A stretch of DNA of 64,000 nt from Bordetella sp. 02P26C-1 (GCF_009763255.1 NZ_WSJB01000022.1:1-64000), one strand, 5' to 3'. Shown: positions 18,201 to 27,732, counted from the first letter of the stretch. Program-made: numbers and translations. The notes: generated by a model from the sequence alone, not told the origin.

Positions 18201-19082
18201 TCAGTACTGGACTTTGCGGTCGATATAACGGAACTGCACAACCGTGAGCGCGACGACGATGAACATCAGCACGACGGATTGCGCGGCGGAGGAGCCCAGG
18301 TCCAGGCCCTTGAACGCATCGCTATAGACCTTGTAGACCAGAATCGAGGTCGCGGTGCCCGGACCACCTTGGGTGGTGGTATCGATCACGGCAAAGGTAT
18401 CGAAGAACGCGTAGATGACGTTGACAACGAGCAGGAAGAACGTCGTCGGCGACAGCAGCGGGAACACGATGGTCCAGAACCGGCGGGTGGGTGAAGCGCC
18501 ATCGATCGCGGCGGCCTCGATCAGCGAGCGCGGGATCGATTGCAGGCCAGCCAGGAAGAACAGGAAGTTATACGAAATCTGTTTCCATACGGCCGCGATC
18601 AGCACCAGGATCATGGCTTGATTACCATCCAGGCGCGGGTTCCAGCTGACGCCTATCTCGGTCAAGGCTACCGCCAGAATCCCCACCGAGGGGGAAAACA
18701 GGAAGAGCCACAGCACGCCCACCACGGCGGGAGCCACGGCATACGGCCAGATCAGTAGCGTTTTATAGAGGCCCGCGCCACGGATGACACGATCGGCCAT
18801 GACCGCCAGCAGAAGCGAAACCGCCAGGCCTACAAAAGCAACCAGCACCGAAAACACCGCAGTGACGCGGAAGGAATCCAGATAGGCCTCTTGCTGGAAG
18901 AGGTCAATAAAGTTGTCAAACCCCACGAACTCGCTGGACAGACCAAAAACATCTTGCAGTTGCGTGGATTGCCAGACAGCCTGGCCCGCGGGCCAGAAGA
19001 AGAACACCAGCGTGATGAATACCTGCGGGGCCAACAGCAGGTAAGGCAGGGACTTGTGACGGAAGACGACGCGTTTTTCCAT
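18201..19082 (-). CDS. ugpA: UgpA-type ABC transporter permease
   Basis: A protein of 293 aa with six predicted membrane helices starting '[20 protein letters not shown]', which is typical of UgpA/MalF-type subunits. EAA loop '[27 protein letters not shown]' around 195. Forms the heterodimeric channel with UgpE. It is separated from ugpB by 240 bp that contain a strong hairpin, so its expression is probably lower than that of ugpB. Confidence 0.88.
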   Translation of the reverse strand: MEKRVVFRHKSLPYLLLAPQVFITLVFFFWPAGQAVWQSTQLQDVFGLSSEFVGFDNFIDLFQQEAYLDSFRVTAVFSVLVAFVGLAVSLLLAVMADRVIRGAGLYKTLLIWPYAVAPAVVGVLWLFLFSPSVGILAVALTEIGVSWNPRLDGNQAMILVLIAAVWKQISYNFLFFLAGLQSIPRSLIEAAAIDGASPTRRFWTIVFPLLSPTTFFLLVVNVIYAFFDTFAVIDTTTQGGPGTATSILVYKVYSDAFKGLDLGSSAAQSVVLMFIVVALTVVQFRYIDRKVQY

Positions 19083-19279
19083 GAGGCAAGACCCGGTTAA
19101 AAGGTTGAAAGGGCGCGCGCGGGCGCCGACAAAACGTTACGGAAAGGTGCGCGTAAAGGCATGGAGATCAAACAGGCTCGGCGTGAGGGGCCCCGGACTG
19201 GGCGGCGGTGTGCGGCACGCGGCGGCGGCAATGCAGCACCCGGAAGCGATCGAGCAGATGAAAGCTAAGGACAGAACAT

Positions 19280-19314
19280 CCGGCGGTTTTCGCGAATCAT
19301 CGGAAAACCGCCGG
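19280..19314 (-). other. Perfect 12-bp hairpin between ugpB and ugpA
   Basis: CCGGCGGTTTTC (19280-19291) and GAAAACCGCCGG (19303-19314) form a perfect stem with an 11-nt loop, starting 9 bp after the ugpB stop. There is no T-run, so it is more likely an mRNA-stabilising or partial-termination element. Such elements commonly let the periplasmic binding protein be made in excess over the permease. Confidence 0.6.
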
Positions 19315-19322
19315 TCTAGGAC

Positions 19323-20636
19323 TTACTTGGCGCTCTTCTCGAATTTCTCGAGGAGTTCGTTACCGCGCTTGACCATGGTCTTCAGGCCATCTTCGGCACT
19401 GGTCTTGCCGGAGACGATGCGTTCCATCTCTTGATCCTCGATCTCGCGGATCTGCGGCAGGAAGCCCAGGCGCAGGCCGCGCGAATTCGAGGTGGTTTCT
19501 ACGTTGAGCTGTTCAACGGCGACTTCAGTGCCGGGGTTCTTGTCATAGAAGCCCGACTTCTTGGTCTCGTCGTAGGCGGCAATGGTCACCGGCACATAGC
19601 CGGTTTGCTGGTGCCAGCGCGCGGCGATTTCAGGCTTGGCCAGGAAGTGGAAGAACTCGGTCACGCCTTTATAGACTTCAGGCGATTTCTTGGCGAAGAC
19701 CCACAGCGATGCGCCACCGATGATGGTGTTTTGCGGCGCACCCTTGACGTCGGCATAGTAGGGCAGGCTCGATACGCCGAATTCGAACTTGGCGTTCTTG
19801 GCGATGTTGGCGCGCATGCCGCTCGAGCCGGTGATCATCGCGCATTTGCCGCTGGTGAAAAGCGCATTGGGCTGGTCGCCACGGCCACCGTACATAAAGA
19901 TCCCATCTTTGGCCATATTGGCCAGGTTCTCCAGGTGGCGCTTGTGCAACGGCGTATCGATAGCAAGCCGCGCACCGAGACCGCCGAAGCCATTGTCCTC
20001 GGTGGCGTACGGCACGTTATGCCAAGAGGAGAACGTTTCGAGCTGCGACCACGACGGCCAGGACGTCGTGTAGCCGCATTCCTGGCCAGCTTCCTTGAGC
20101 TTTTGACCAGCTTGAGCCAGCTCTTCCCAGGTCTTGGGCGGCTTTTCGGGGTCGAGACCCGCCTTTTTAAAGGCGTCCTTGTTGTAGTAGAAGACCACCG
20201 TCGAGCTGTTAAACGGCATGGAGATCAGCTTGCCGTCTTGCGACGAATAGTAGCCCGCCACCGCGCCGATGAAAGCCTTGGGATCGATCGGCTTGCCGGC
20301 TTCTTCGCTCATTTCCTGCACGGGTTTGACGGCGCCCTTGGCGTGCATCATCGTCGCCGTGCCGACCTCGAACACTTGCAGAATATCCGGCGCGTTTCCG
20401 GCCCGGAAGGCGGCGATACCGGCGTTCATGGATTCGCCGTAGTTGCCTTTATAGACGGCGTTGACGCGATAGTCGGGATTCGATTTGTTGAATTCCTCGA
20501 CCAGCTCGTTAACGCGTTCGCCCAGGGCGCCTTCCATGGAGTGCCAGAACTGGATCTCGGTGGCGGCGTTGGCCGACGTGGGGGCAAACGCCGTGAAAAT
20601 GGCGGCCAGGGTAAAAGCAAGACGTTGCTGTCTCAT
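19323..20636 (-). CDS. ugpB: sn-Glycerol-3-phosphate periplasmic binding protein UgpB
   Basis: A protein of 437 aa with a Sec signal peptide (cleavage near 'SANAATEIQFWHSM'). The start of the mature protein, 'TEIQFWHSMEGALGERVNELVEEFN', is characteristic of UgpB, as are 'NAVYKGNYGESMNAG', 'MPFNSSTVVFYYNKDAFKKAG' and the Trp-rich 'TTSWPSWSQLETFSSWHN'. It captures glycerol-3-phosphate or glycerophosphocholine-type ligands in the periplasm. First gene of ugpBAEC; Shine-Dalgarno GGAGA before the ATG. The upstream region has a TGTCAA-N6-TTGACA dyad. No ugpQ phosphodiesterase gene is adjacent. Confidence 0.9.
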   Translation of the reverse strand: MRQQRLAFTLAAIFTAFAPTSANAATEIQFWHSMEGALGERVNELVEEFNKSNPDYRVNAVYKGNYGESMNAGIAAFRAGNAPDILQVFEVGTATMMHAKGAVKPVQEMSEEAGKPIDPKAFIGAVAGYYSSQDGKLISMPFNSSTVVFYYNKDAFKKAGLDPEKPPKTWEELAQAGQKLKEAGQECGYTTSWPSWSQLETFSSWHNVPYATEDNGFGGLGARLAIDTPLHKRHLENLANMAKDGIFMYGGRGDQPNALFTSGKCAMITGSSGMRANIAKNAKFEFGVSSLPYYADVKGAPQNTIIGGASLWVFAKKSPEVYKGVTEFFHFLAKPEIAARWHQQTGYVPVTIAAYDETKKSGFYDKNPGTEVAVEQLNVETTSNSRGLRLGFLPQIREIEDQEMERIVSGKTSAEDGLKTMVKRGNELLEKFEKSAK

Positions 20637-20752
20637 GTTTGGATTCTCCGGTTTGCGTGCGTAATAAGGGCCACGGTAATGGCCGCAGTGAACACGACAC
20701 CTTATGTATGGCTTATGACAGAGGTGTGAACTTTTGCACCGACGGACTGCAC

Positions 20753-20770
20753 TGTCAAATCACATTGACA
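20753..20770. promoter_or_regulatory. TGTCAA-N6-TTGACA inverted repeat upstream of ugpB
   Basis: A perfect 6-6-6 dyad lies 117 bp upstream of the ugpB start. It resembles half a Pho box (CTGTCA) but its arms are inverted, not direct, repeats, so a PhoB site is not supported by the sequence. Either arm could serve as a -35 hexamer. Candidate operator only. Confidence 0.35.
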
Positions 20771-20860
20771 ACTGACGTTTTAACAGCACAGTTCGAACGA
20801 AAAGCGGTTAAGTAAAAACAATGCGTGAGTGGTTGTGACGGCTTATGTGTATCTTTACCG

Positions 20861-21490
20861 TTATGGTTGTTGATCGCGAGGCGAGTGTGCGGTGTCCGGC
20901 GGGCGCGCGATATTCCACATCAGCGCGCGGAACGGTGCGAGCATGGTGAGATTGACGACGAGCTTGATCGCAAGATCGCCGAGCATCCATGTCACCCACG
21001 GCGTGCCGGTGGCGGCGAAAGCCACGCTGAAAAACACCGCTGTATCAAGCAGCGCGCCGACCGTGCCCGACATCAGTGGCGCGAGCCACCAGCGTTTATC
21101 ACGCAGGCGGTCGAACACACGGATGTCAGCAAGCTGCGCACAGATGTAGGCCAGCCCCGATGCCAGTGCAATACGCGGCGAAGCCACCCAGACGGAAACA
21201 AGTAGCGCCAGGGCAAAACCAACCCATGCCACGCGGCGCGCCGCATGCGGCCCGAAACGCCGGTTCAGTACGTCGGTGACGAGGAAGGCGACCGGATAGG
21301 AGAGGCCACCCCAGGTCAACCAGTCGTTGATCGGGAACTGAACCAGGATATTCGAGCCCACGACGATCAGGCCCATACAGAAGACCGCGACGGCGAAATG
21401 GCCGGCGGTCATGGGCTGAAAACGGTGGGGCATGCGTAGCGCGGGATCGGGCGATCGCTCAGTGCGAGGCTGAGCGGTTCGCATCATCAT
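20861..21490 (-). CDS. yhhQ: Queuosine precursor transporter YhhQ (VUT family)
   Basis: A protein of 209 aa of the VUT/DUF165 family with about six membrane helices. Family features seen are 'NILVQFPI', 'WGGLSYPVAFLVTDVLNRRFG', 'ASGLAYICAQLADIRVFDRLR' and 'GTVGALLDTAVFFSVAF'. YhhQ imports queuosine precursors (preQ0/preQ1) across the inner membrane. Its start ATG overlaps the proC stop by 4 bp (ATGA, 21487-21490), so it is translated with proC although the functions are unrelated. Some Met codons slightly downstream are alternative starts. Confidence 0.87.
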   Translation of the reverse strand: MMMRTAQPRTERSPDPALRMPHRFQPMTAGHFAVAVFCMGLIVVGSNILVQFPINDWLTWGGLSYPVAFLVTDVLNRRFGPHAARRVAWVGFALALLVSVWVASPRIALASGLAYICAQLADIRVFDRLRDKRWWLAPLMSGTVGALLDTAVFFSVAFAATGTPWVTWMLGDLAIKLVVNLTMLAPFRALMWNIARPPDTAHSPRDQQP

Positions 21491-22323
21491 GACCTGCCGA
21501 ACTCGTCAGCCAGCTCGCGCGATCGCTGTGCGGCGGCTTGCATCGCGTCACGCACCGTGTCGCGCAGATTGGCTTGATCGAATATCTGTAGCGCGGCCGC
21601 CGTCGTACCGCCTTTGGAAGTCACCCGCTCCCGTAGTACGGCAGGGGATTCCGTGGCCTGTTCGGCAAGGCGGGTGGCGCCGGCCAAGGTACCTAGCGCA
21701 AGCTGCTTGGCTTGCTCTTCGGTGAGGCCGACCGACAGGCCACCCGCGATAAGGGATTCCAAGAATAAAAACACATAAGCCGGGCCGCTGCCCGAGAGTG
21801 CGGTGACCGCATCCAGAGCGGCGTCGTCCGCGACCCAAACCACTTGTCCGACGCTAGCCAGCAGGCTTTCTGCGAGCTCGCGGCCTGCGGCGTCGACGCC
21901 CGGCATCGCGATCAGGCCAGTGACACCAGCGCCGACCAGGGCAGGGGTGTTCGGCATACAACGCACGAGGTTTTGCCACGGTGCGCCGGGTTCGCCCAGC
22001 CAGTTGGCCAAGGTATCGGCACGTATGCCAGCGGCGACGCTGATGATAAGCGTGTCTGGTTGCAGCCAGGGACGCGTGGCCGCGACGGCTTCACGCAGTT
22101 GCTGAGGCTTGACCGCATACAGCCAAACGTTACAGCGACGCAGCGTTTCGTCGGGTGCGCTCGCCGCGGTGCATCCTCGCTGACGCCAAGCTTCTTGAAC
22201 GTCTGTGCTGGGATCCACAACATGAAGATTGCCAGCCGGGCAAATCTTTCCCGAAAGTCCGCTGGCCAACGCCGACGCCATGTTGCCGCCGCCGATAAAT
22301 GCAATGGAGAGATGTTGATTCAT
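21487..22323 (-). CDS. proC: Pyrroline-5-carboxylate reductase
   Basis: A protein of 278 aa, usual ProC length. N-terminal Rossmann motif 'IAFIGGGNMASAL', central 'RCMPNTPALVGAG', and the C-terminal signature region 'ALSGSGPAYVFLFLESL...GLTEEQAKQLALGTLAGA...LRERVTSKGGTTAAAL'. Catalyses the NAD(P)H-dependent last step of proline synthesis in the cytoplasm. The ATG at 22323 is chosen to give the canonical N-terminus; the frame extends 20 codons upstream without family similarity. Confidence 0.93.
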   Translation of the reverse strand: MNQHLSIAFIGGGNMASALASGLSGKICPAGNLHVVDPSTDVQEAWRQRGCTAASAPDETLRRCNVWLYAVKPQQLREAVAATRPWLQPDTLIISVAAGIRADTLANWLGEPGAPWQNLVRCMPNTPALVGAGVTGLIAMPGVDAAGRELAESLLASVGQVVWVADDAALDAVTALSGSGPAYVFLFLESLIAGGLSVGLTEEQAKQLALGTLAGATRLAEQATESPAVLRERVTSKGGTTAAALQIFDQANLRDTVRDAMQAAAQRSRELADEFGRS

Positions 22324-22718
22324 GGCGCGATTGTAGCCCTGTGTGGCGAGGCTCGTCGCGCGGTTACATGTTCGTTCGCACAATTCGCGAATGCAAGCCT
22401 CGTGTAAGCAAGGAAAGGAATACTTGCGCCGCGTTTGTGCCTACCAAACCGAACAAAAGCGGTCATGGAAGCAAATTGAGGAAAACGTGCGCGCAGGTCT
22501 GCGCACGCGTTACCCGTGTGCTGCCTCAGCGGTTGAGAGCAGCTATCCCATCATTGGGGATTACACGCAGTGACAGGGTCACTGGCAGCTTCCAGAATAC
22601 CGCCGACGTTCTACGTTTGCTCAAGAAGCCGGCAATGCGCGCGTTTGGCCATCGGATACCCTTCGACCGGATTTCAAAGCGCACAAAGCTGTCCATCCCT
22701 ATAGCCGGAGAAATTTCA
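22324..22718. other. 395-bp divergent region between proC and livJ with two strong dyads
   Basis: Holds the proC promoter (minus) and the long leader of the liv operon (plus). Two perfect dyads stand out: CGTGCGC-N8-GCGCACG at 22486-22507 and CAGTGAC-AGG-GTCACTG at 22568-22584. The livJ Shine-Dalgarno (CGGAG) is at about 22706. An open frame continues through this stretch in the livJ frame but has no similarity I recognise. Confidence 0.55.
22568..22584. promoter_or_regulatory. 17-bp dyad CAGTGACAGGGTCACTG upstream of livJ
   Basis: Perfect 7-bp arms around a 3-bp centre, 135 bp before the livJ start codon. Candidate operator for a dimeric regulator (or an RNA hairpin in the leader). No protein assignment is possible from sequence alone. 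Confidence 0.4.
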
Positions 22719-23834
22719 ATGAAGCTTCTGCACCGCATTAATCCCATCGCCCTGGCTCTGGGCTCGATGTTGCTGGTCGGCGCGGCTCATGCCGCCGATA
22801 CCATCAAGATCGGTATTCCCCAGCCCATGACTGGTCCCAATACTCAGTATGGGACGCAGATCCAAGCGGGCGCGCTGACTGCGATCGAGACGATCAATGC
22901 CCAAGGGGGTGTCAAGGGTAAAAAGCTCGAACCCATCCTGATTGATGACGGCTGCGAGCCCAAGCAGGCCGTGCCGGCCGCGAACCGAGTGGTGAACTCC
23001 GGTGCGAAGTTTGCCGTGGCGCACGCCTGCTCCGGCGTGACGGTGCCGGCCGTGAATGTCTATGAGCAAGAGGGCATTGTCGCGATCACCCCGGGCGCGA
23101 CCTCGCCGCTGGTGACGGATACGACCAAGCCGCATTTCTTCTTCCGCACGATCGGGCGCGACGACCAGCAAGGACCGTTCGCCGCGAACTATATCGCCAA
23201 GACCTTGAAGCCCAAGAAAGTCGCGGTACTGCACGATAAGCAGACCTATGGCTCGGGCGTGGCCTCGCAGGTCAAGAACAGCCTGGAAAAAGAAGGCGTG
23301 AACGTGGCGCTGTACGAAGGCATCAACGTCGGCGACAGCGACTATTCGGCCGTGATTACGAAGCTGAAGTCCTCGGGCGTGGATCTGGTGTATTTCGGCG
23401 GCTATCACCCGGAACTGGGTCTGCTGCTGCGTCAGTCGCGCGAGCAGGGGCTGAACGTGCAGTTCATGGGCCCGGAAGGCACGGCTAACCAGGATCTGGT
23501 GGCGATCGCAGGCCCGGCCATCGAGGGTCTGCTGGTGACGCTGCCGGCCGACTTCACCAAGATGCCTGGCAACGAAGGCATTGTGAAGGCTTTCCACGAC
23601 GCCAAGCGTGATCCGGATGGCGCATTCCAAATGCCCGCGTATGCGGCCGTGCAAATCCTGGCCAAGAGCATCGATGCGGTGGGCGAAGACCCCGCCAAGG
23701 TGGCCGACTACATGCACAGCAATACGTTCGACACCGGTATCGGCAAAGTCGAGTACGACGCCAAGGGCGACTTGAAGGACTTCGAGTTCGCCGTTTTCAA
23801 ATGGGACAAGGACGGTAAGAAAACCCAGCTGTAA
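22719..23834 (+). CDS. livJ: Branched-chain amino acid ABC transporter binding protein
   Basis: A protein of 371 aa. The ATG at 22719 is preceded by a Shine-Dalgarno and gives a proper signal peptide (LALGSMLLVGAAHA-AD); the longer frame from 22299 does not. Type I periplasmic fold: 'TIKIGIPQPMTGP', 'LIDDGCEPKQ', 'AHACSGVTVPA', 'DSDYSAVITKLKSSG', 'YFGGYHPELG'. First gene of livJHMGF. Close paralogue of the orphan protein at 14159, likely sharing this permease with it. Confidence 0.92.
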   Translation: MKLLHRINPIALALGSMLLVGAAHAADTIKIGIPQPMTGPNTQYGTQIQAGALTAIETINAQGGVKGKKLEPILIDDGCEPKQAVPAANRVVNSGAKFAVAHACSGVTVPAVNVYEQEGIVAITPGATSPLVTDTTKPHFFFRTIGRDDQQGPFAANYIAKTLKPKKVAVLHDKQTYGSGVASQVKNSLEKEGVNVALYEGINVGDSDYSAVITKLKSSGVDLVYFGGYHPELGLLLRQSREQGLNVQFMGPEGTANQDLVAIAGPAIEGLLVTLPADFTKMPGNEGIVKAFHDAKRDPDGAFQMPAYAAVQILAKSIDAVGEDPAKVADYMHSNTFDTGIGKVEYDAKGDLKDFEFAVFKWDKDGKKTQL

Positions 23835-23941
23835 ACAAGCGATGCCCCGATCTACCGGTCGGGGCCAGCACGTACGCCCAGGTTTCCGGCTCCGGGTTGT
23901 TGTTACCGGGGCCGGTGCTATTTGGAGCATAGGTAAATCTC

Positions 23942-24868
23942 ATGTCTGACCTTATCCCTCAATTGACCCAGCAGATCTTTAACGGTCTGTCGTTGGGTGC
24001 GATTTACGCGTTGATTGCCATTGGCTACACAATGGTCTACGGCATCATCGGAATGATTAACTTTGCCCACGGCGAGATCTACATGATCGGCGCTTATGTG
24101 GGGCTGGTGACCTTGACGGCCATCGGCACAGGTAGTGGCATGCCGCTGCCCTTTGTCGTGGCCGCGATGCTGGTCGTGGCGATTCTTGTGACAGGGGTGT
24201 ATGGCTTTAGTGTCGAGCGCGTGGCGTATCGGCCGGTGCGAGGCAGCCAGAGGCTGGTCGCGCTGATCTCGGCCATCGGGATGTCAATCTTTTTGCAGAA
24301 CTGGGTGGCCCTGGGGCAAGGTGCGCGTGATATGGCCGTGCCGTCCTTGATCTCGGGCTCGGTGCAGTTTCACATGGGTTCGGATTTCGATGTGACGCTG
24401 CCGTATTCGCGCATCATGATCATTGTGGTGACCGTGCTGCTGATGGTGGCGTTGTCATTGTTCATCAAGTATTCGCGCATGGGCCGGGCGTCGCGCGCGT
24501 GCTCGCAGGATATGCACATGGCGAATCTGCTCGGTATCGATACGAACCGGGTGATCTCGTTTACCTTTGTGCTCGGTGCGATGCTGGCGGCCGTGGGCGG
24601 CGTGCTGATCGCCATCACGGTGGGCAAGCTCAATCCGTTTATCGGCTTTATCGCGGGCATCAAGGCGTTTACGGCAGCGGTGCTGGGCGGTATCGGCAGC
24701 ATACCGGGCGCGATGCTGGGTGGCGTGCTGCTGGGCCTGGCGGAGACGTTGGCGGCGGCGTACATCTCGTCGCAATACAAGGATATTGTGGCCTTTTCGC
24801 TGCTGGTGTTGATTCTGCTGTTCCGTCCGACCGGGCTGCTCGGCAAACCTGAAGTGGAGAAAGTGTAA
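23942..24868 (+). CDS. livH: Branched-chain amino acid ABC permease LivH
   Basis: A protein of 308 aa, about eight membrane helices. Conserved '[38 protein letters not shown]' opening and the '[20 protein letters not shown]' loop that contacts the ATPase. Inner-membrane component of the high-affinity branched-chain amino acid importer. 107 bp after livJ; its stop overlaps the livM start by one base. Confidence 0.93.
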   Translation: MSDLIPQLTQQIFNGLSLGAIYALIAIGYTMVYGIIGMINFAHGEIYMIGAYVGLVTLTAIGTGSGMPLPFVVAAMLVVAILVTGVYGFSVERVAYRPVRGSQRLVALISAIGMSIFLQNWVALGQGARDMAVPSLISGSVQFHMGSDFDVTLPYSRIMIIVVTVLLMVALSLFIKYSRMGRASRACSQDMHMANLLGIDTNRVISFTFVLGAMLAAVGGVLIAITVGKLNPFIGFIAGIKAFTAAVLGGIGSIPGAMLGGVLLGLAETLAAAYISSQYKDIVAFSLLVLILLFRPTGLLGKPEVEKV

Positions 24869-26103
24869 TGGCCGCGAGTAATGTGAAAGGCGCCGTCATT
24901 GCAGCCGTGCTGACGGCGATCATTGTGATGCCGGTGTTTGGCGTGCAGTTGTTGCGTCAAGGCGCGACGACGTATCTGGAGCCGCGCTGGGATCTGGTGG
25001 CCTGGTCGGCGGCCGTGGTGTTTGTATTTCAGCTGGTGCGGCCGTGGTTGGCGATACCGTTTCGTCGACTCAAGACCAGTGTGCCGGAACTGCCCGCCGC
25101 GCCTACGAAGGGGCGCAAGTGGGTGGTTGTGCTGCTGGTCGCGGCCGCGATCATCTGGCCGTTCTTCGCGGGACGTAGCACGGTCGATATCGCAACGCTG
25201 GTGTTGATCTATGTGATGCTGGGCCTGGGGCTGAATATCGTGGTGGGCTTTGCGGGTCTGCTGGATTTGGGCTTCGTGGGCTTTTATGCGGTGGGTGCCT
25301 ATACCTATGCCTTGTTGTATCACTGGGCGGGTTGGGGGTTCTGGGAGGCCTTGCCGTTCTCGGGCTTGATGGCGGCGATATTTGGTTTCCTGCTCGGCTT
25401 TCCGGTGCTGCGTCTGCGTGGGGATTATCTGGCAATCGTGACGCTGGGGTTCGGGGAGATCATCCGTTTGCTGCTGATCAACTTGAACACCTTTACGGGT
25501 GGCCCGGACGGTATCTCGGGTATTCCAAAGCCCACCGTGTTCGGCTATGAGATGACGCGTCGTCCTAGTCAGGAGGGCACGGAGACGTTCCATCAATTGA
25601 TGGGTTGGACGTTCGATAACCAACACATGGTCAACTACCTGTATCTGATGGCATTGGCCTTGGCGTTGATCACGTTGTTCGTGTCGTCGCGGTTGATTCG
25701 TATGCCGGTGGGGCGTGCCTGGGAAGCTTTGCGCGAGGACGAGATCGCGTGCCGTTCGTTGGGGCTGAATCCCACGCGCATCAAGTTGTCGGCGTTCACG
25801 CTGGGCGCGATGTTCGCGGGCTTTGGCGGGGCGTTTTTTGCCGCGCGTCAGGGCATGGTGAACCCGGAGTCCTTTACGTTTATCGAGTCGGCGCTGATCC
25901 TGGCCATCGTGGTGCTGGGCGGCATGGGCTCGCAGGTGGGCGTGATTCTGGCGGCGATTTTGTTAACAGTGCTGCCTGAGGTGGCGCGTGAATTCGCCGA
26001 ATATCGCATGCTGATGTTTGGTCTGGTGATGGTGTTGATGATGATGTGGCGTCCGCAAGGGTTGTTGCCCATGAAGCGTCCCCATGTGGAGCTGAAGCCA
26101 TGA
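24868..26103 (+). CDS. livM: Branched-chain amino acid ABC permease LivM
   Basis: A protein of 411 aa. Multi-spanning permease with '[33 protein letters not shown]' and the ATPase-contact loop '[19 protein letters not shown]'; a longer N-terminal part (~1-110) with extra helices, as in E. coli LivM. Pairs with LivH. Overlaps livH by 1 bp and livG by 4 bp (ATGA), so it is tightly coupled. Confidence 0.93.
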   Translation: MAASNVKGAVIAAVLTAIIVMPVFGVQLLRQGATTYLEPRWDLVAWSAAVVFVFQLVRPWLAIPFRRLKTSVPELPAAPTKGRKWVVVLLVAAAIIWPFFAGRSTVDIATLVLIYVMLGLGLNIVVGFAGLLDLGFVGFYAVGAYTYALLYHWAGWGFWEALPFSGLMAAIFGFLLGFPVLRLRGDYLAIVTLGFGEIIRLLLINLNTFTGGPDGISGIPKPTVFGYEMTRRPSQEGTETFHQLMGWTFDNQHMVNYLYLMALALALITLFVSSRLIRMPVGRAWEALREDEIACRSLGLNPTRIKLSAFTLGAMFAGFGGAFFAARQGMVNPESFTFIESALILAIVVLGGMGSQVGVILAAILLTVLPEVAREFAEYRMLMFGLVMVLMMMWRPQGLLPMKRPHVELKP

Positions 26104-26867
26104 GCGAAACGTTGTTGAAGGTGTCGGGCCTGACCATGCGGTTCGGCGGTTTGTTGGCTGTCGATAGCGTGGCGTTCGAAGTCAAGCGCGATGAGGTGTT
26201 TGCGATCATCGGGCCGAACGGGGCGGGGAAGACGACCGTGTTTAACTGCGTCGGTGGGTTTTATAAGCCCACGGGTGGCGAGATCGTCATGGACGGGCAG
26301 TCCATCACGGGGTTGCCTAGCCATAAGGTGGCGCAGCATGGGTTGGTGCGGACTTTTCAGAACGTGCGGTTGTTCAAGCAACTCACCGTCTTGGAAAATC
26401 TGCTGGTGGCCCAGCATACGCAGGTGGAATCGCGCCTGTTGCCGGGGTTGTTGAAGCTGAAGTCTTATCGCCAGTCGGAGGCGGAGGCGTTGCAACGGGC
26501 GGCGCAATGGCTGGATTTCATGGGGCTGCGCGAGTATGCCAATCGTGAGGCGGGGAATCTGGCTTATGGGCATCAACGGCGCTTGGAGATCGCGCGGTGC
26601 ATGATCACGAAGCCGCGTCTATTGATGCTGGATGAGCCGGCGGCGGGGTTGAATCCTCAGGAGAAGCGCGATTTGCAGGGGCTGATTGATCAGCTGCGGC
26701 GGGAGTTTGGCGTGGCGGTGTTGTTGATTGAGCACGATATGAGCCTGATCATGGGGATTTCGGATCGCATCCTGGTGATGGAGCATGGCAAGCCGATCAT
26801 GACCGGGACGCCGGAACAGGTGCGTAGTGATGAGCGCGTGATTAAGGCGTACCTGGGGGAAGAATGA
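26100..26867 (+). CDS. livG: Branched-chain amino acid ABC ATPase LivG
   Basis: A protein of 255 aa. Walker A '[14 protein letters not shown]', Q-loop '[10 protein letters not shown]', signature '[15 protein letters not shown]', Walker B '[15 protein letters not shown]' and H-loop 'LIEHDM'. The ATG at 26100 overlaps the livM stop as ATGA; frames further upstream give no LivG sequence. One of two ATPases of the Liv importer. Confidence 0.93.
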   Translation: MSETLLKVSGLTMRFGGLLAVDSVAFEVKRDEVFAIIGPNGAGKTTVFNCVGGFYKPTGGEIVMDGQSITGLPSHKVAQHGLVRTFQNVRLFKQLTVLENLLVAQHTQVESRLLPGLLKLKSYRQSEAEALQRAAQWLDFMGLREYANREAGNLAYGHQRRLEIARCMITKPRLLMLDEPAAGLNPQEKRDLQGLIDQLRREFGVAVLLIEHDMSLIMGISDRILVMEHGKPIMTGTPEQVRSDERVIKAYLGEE

Positions 26868-27568
26868 TGCTGAAGCTGGACAATATTCATACCTATTACG
26901 GTGCGATTCAGGCGCTTAATGGCGTGTCGGTCGAGGTCAATCAAGGCGAGATCGTGACGCTGATTGGGGCGAACGGCGCGGGTAAGACGACGCTGTTGAT
27001 GACGGTTTGCGGCAATCCGCGAGCGAAGTCGGGGACGATCACGTTCATGGGCGAGGACATCACGCACGTGGACACGCATCACATCATGCGTAGTGGGATT
27101 GCGATTTCGCCGGAAGGGCGTCGGGTGTTTAAGGATCTGACGGTGGCGGAGAATCTGATGATGGGGGGCTTTTTTAGCGACCGTCAGCAGATTGAGGCGG
27201 GGCTTGAGCATGTCTACAAGCTGTTTCCGCGGCTTAAGGAGCGGGCGGCGCAGCGGGCAGGCACGATGTCGGGGGGCGAGCAGCAGATGCTGGCGATCGG
27301 GCGGGCGTTGATGACGCGGCCTAAGCTGTTGTTGCTGGATGAGCCTACGCTGGGGTTGGCGCCGCTGATCATTGCGCAGATCTTTGAGATTATCCGGCAG
27401 ATCCGGGAGGAAGGGGTGACGGTGTTCCTGGTCGAGCAGAACGCGAATAAGGCGTTGCAGGTGGCGGATCGGGGGTATGTGTTGGAGAACGGGCGGGTGG
27501 TGTTGCAGGATACGGGGGCTAACTTGCTTGTTAATGCGGATGTTAGGAAGGCTTATTTGGGGGCTTGA
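26864..27568 (+). CDS. livF: Branched-chain amino acid ABC ATPase LivF
   Basis: A protein of 234 aa. Walker A 'GANGAGKTTLLMTV', 'GIAISPEGRRVFKDLTVAENL', signature 'MSGGEQQMLAIGRAL', Walker B 'LLLLDEPTLGLAPLI', H-loop 'LVEQNAN'. The start ATG overlaps the livG stop by 4 bp. Last gene of the operon; an intrinsic terminator follows. Confidence 0.93.
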   Translation: MMLKLDNIHTYYGAIQALNGVSVEVNQGEIVTLIGANGAGKTTLLMTVCGNPRAKSGTITFMGEDITHVDTHHIMRSGIAISPEGRRVFKDLTVAENLMMGGFFSDRQQIEAGLEHVYKLFPRLKERAAQRAGTMSGGEQQMLAIGRALMTRPKLLLLDEPTLGLAPLIIAQIFEIIRQIREEGVTVFLVEQNANKALQVADRGYVLENGRVVLQDTGANLLVNADVRKAYLGA

Positions 27569-27615
27569 GAGGGTCTGCTGAGGCGCGCGGCCTGAACGGG
27601 AAGAGGCGCATTGTC

Positions 27616-27645
27616 AGGGGCTCGCTTTTGCGTTGCCCCTTTTTT
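27616..27645 (+). terminator. Intrinsic terminator of the livJHMGF operon
   Basis: AGGGGC (27616-27621) pairs with GCCCCT (27635-27640), with an inner CGC/GCG pair around a TTTT loop and a run of six T (27640-27645). About 50 bp past the livF stop. Confidence 0.85.
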
Positions 27646-27678
27646 GCGTCTGGTTTGGGCGATTAGGTTTAGATTGTT

Positions 27679-27720
27679 GCTCTTTGCTCTTTGCTCTTAG
27701 CTCTTAGCTCTCTGTTCTCT
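27679..27720. repeat. Six imperfect 7-bp tandem repeats (GCTCTTN)
   Basis: Units in order: GCTCTTT, GCTCTTT, GCTCTTA, GCTCTTA, GCTCTCT, GTTCTCT. They sit just downstream of the GST stop codon (27733) and past the liv terminator, in the gap between two convergent genes. No coding role; a slippage-prone simple repeat. Confidence 0.8.
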
Positions 27721-27732
27721 GGAACTGAGGCT

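Noticed and set aside
20637-20860. PhoB box upstream of ugpB
   Set aside because: CTGTCA is present but not as two direct repeats at 11-bp spacing.
22716-25626. Long open frames antisense to livJ, livH and livM
   Set aside because: They mirror the codon pattern of real Liv genes and have His/Arg/Gln-rich, domain-free translations.
27679-27720. CRISPR-like repeat
   Set aside because: Units are 7 bp, contiguous and without spacers; a simple tandem repeat.
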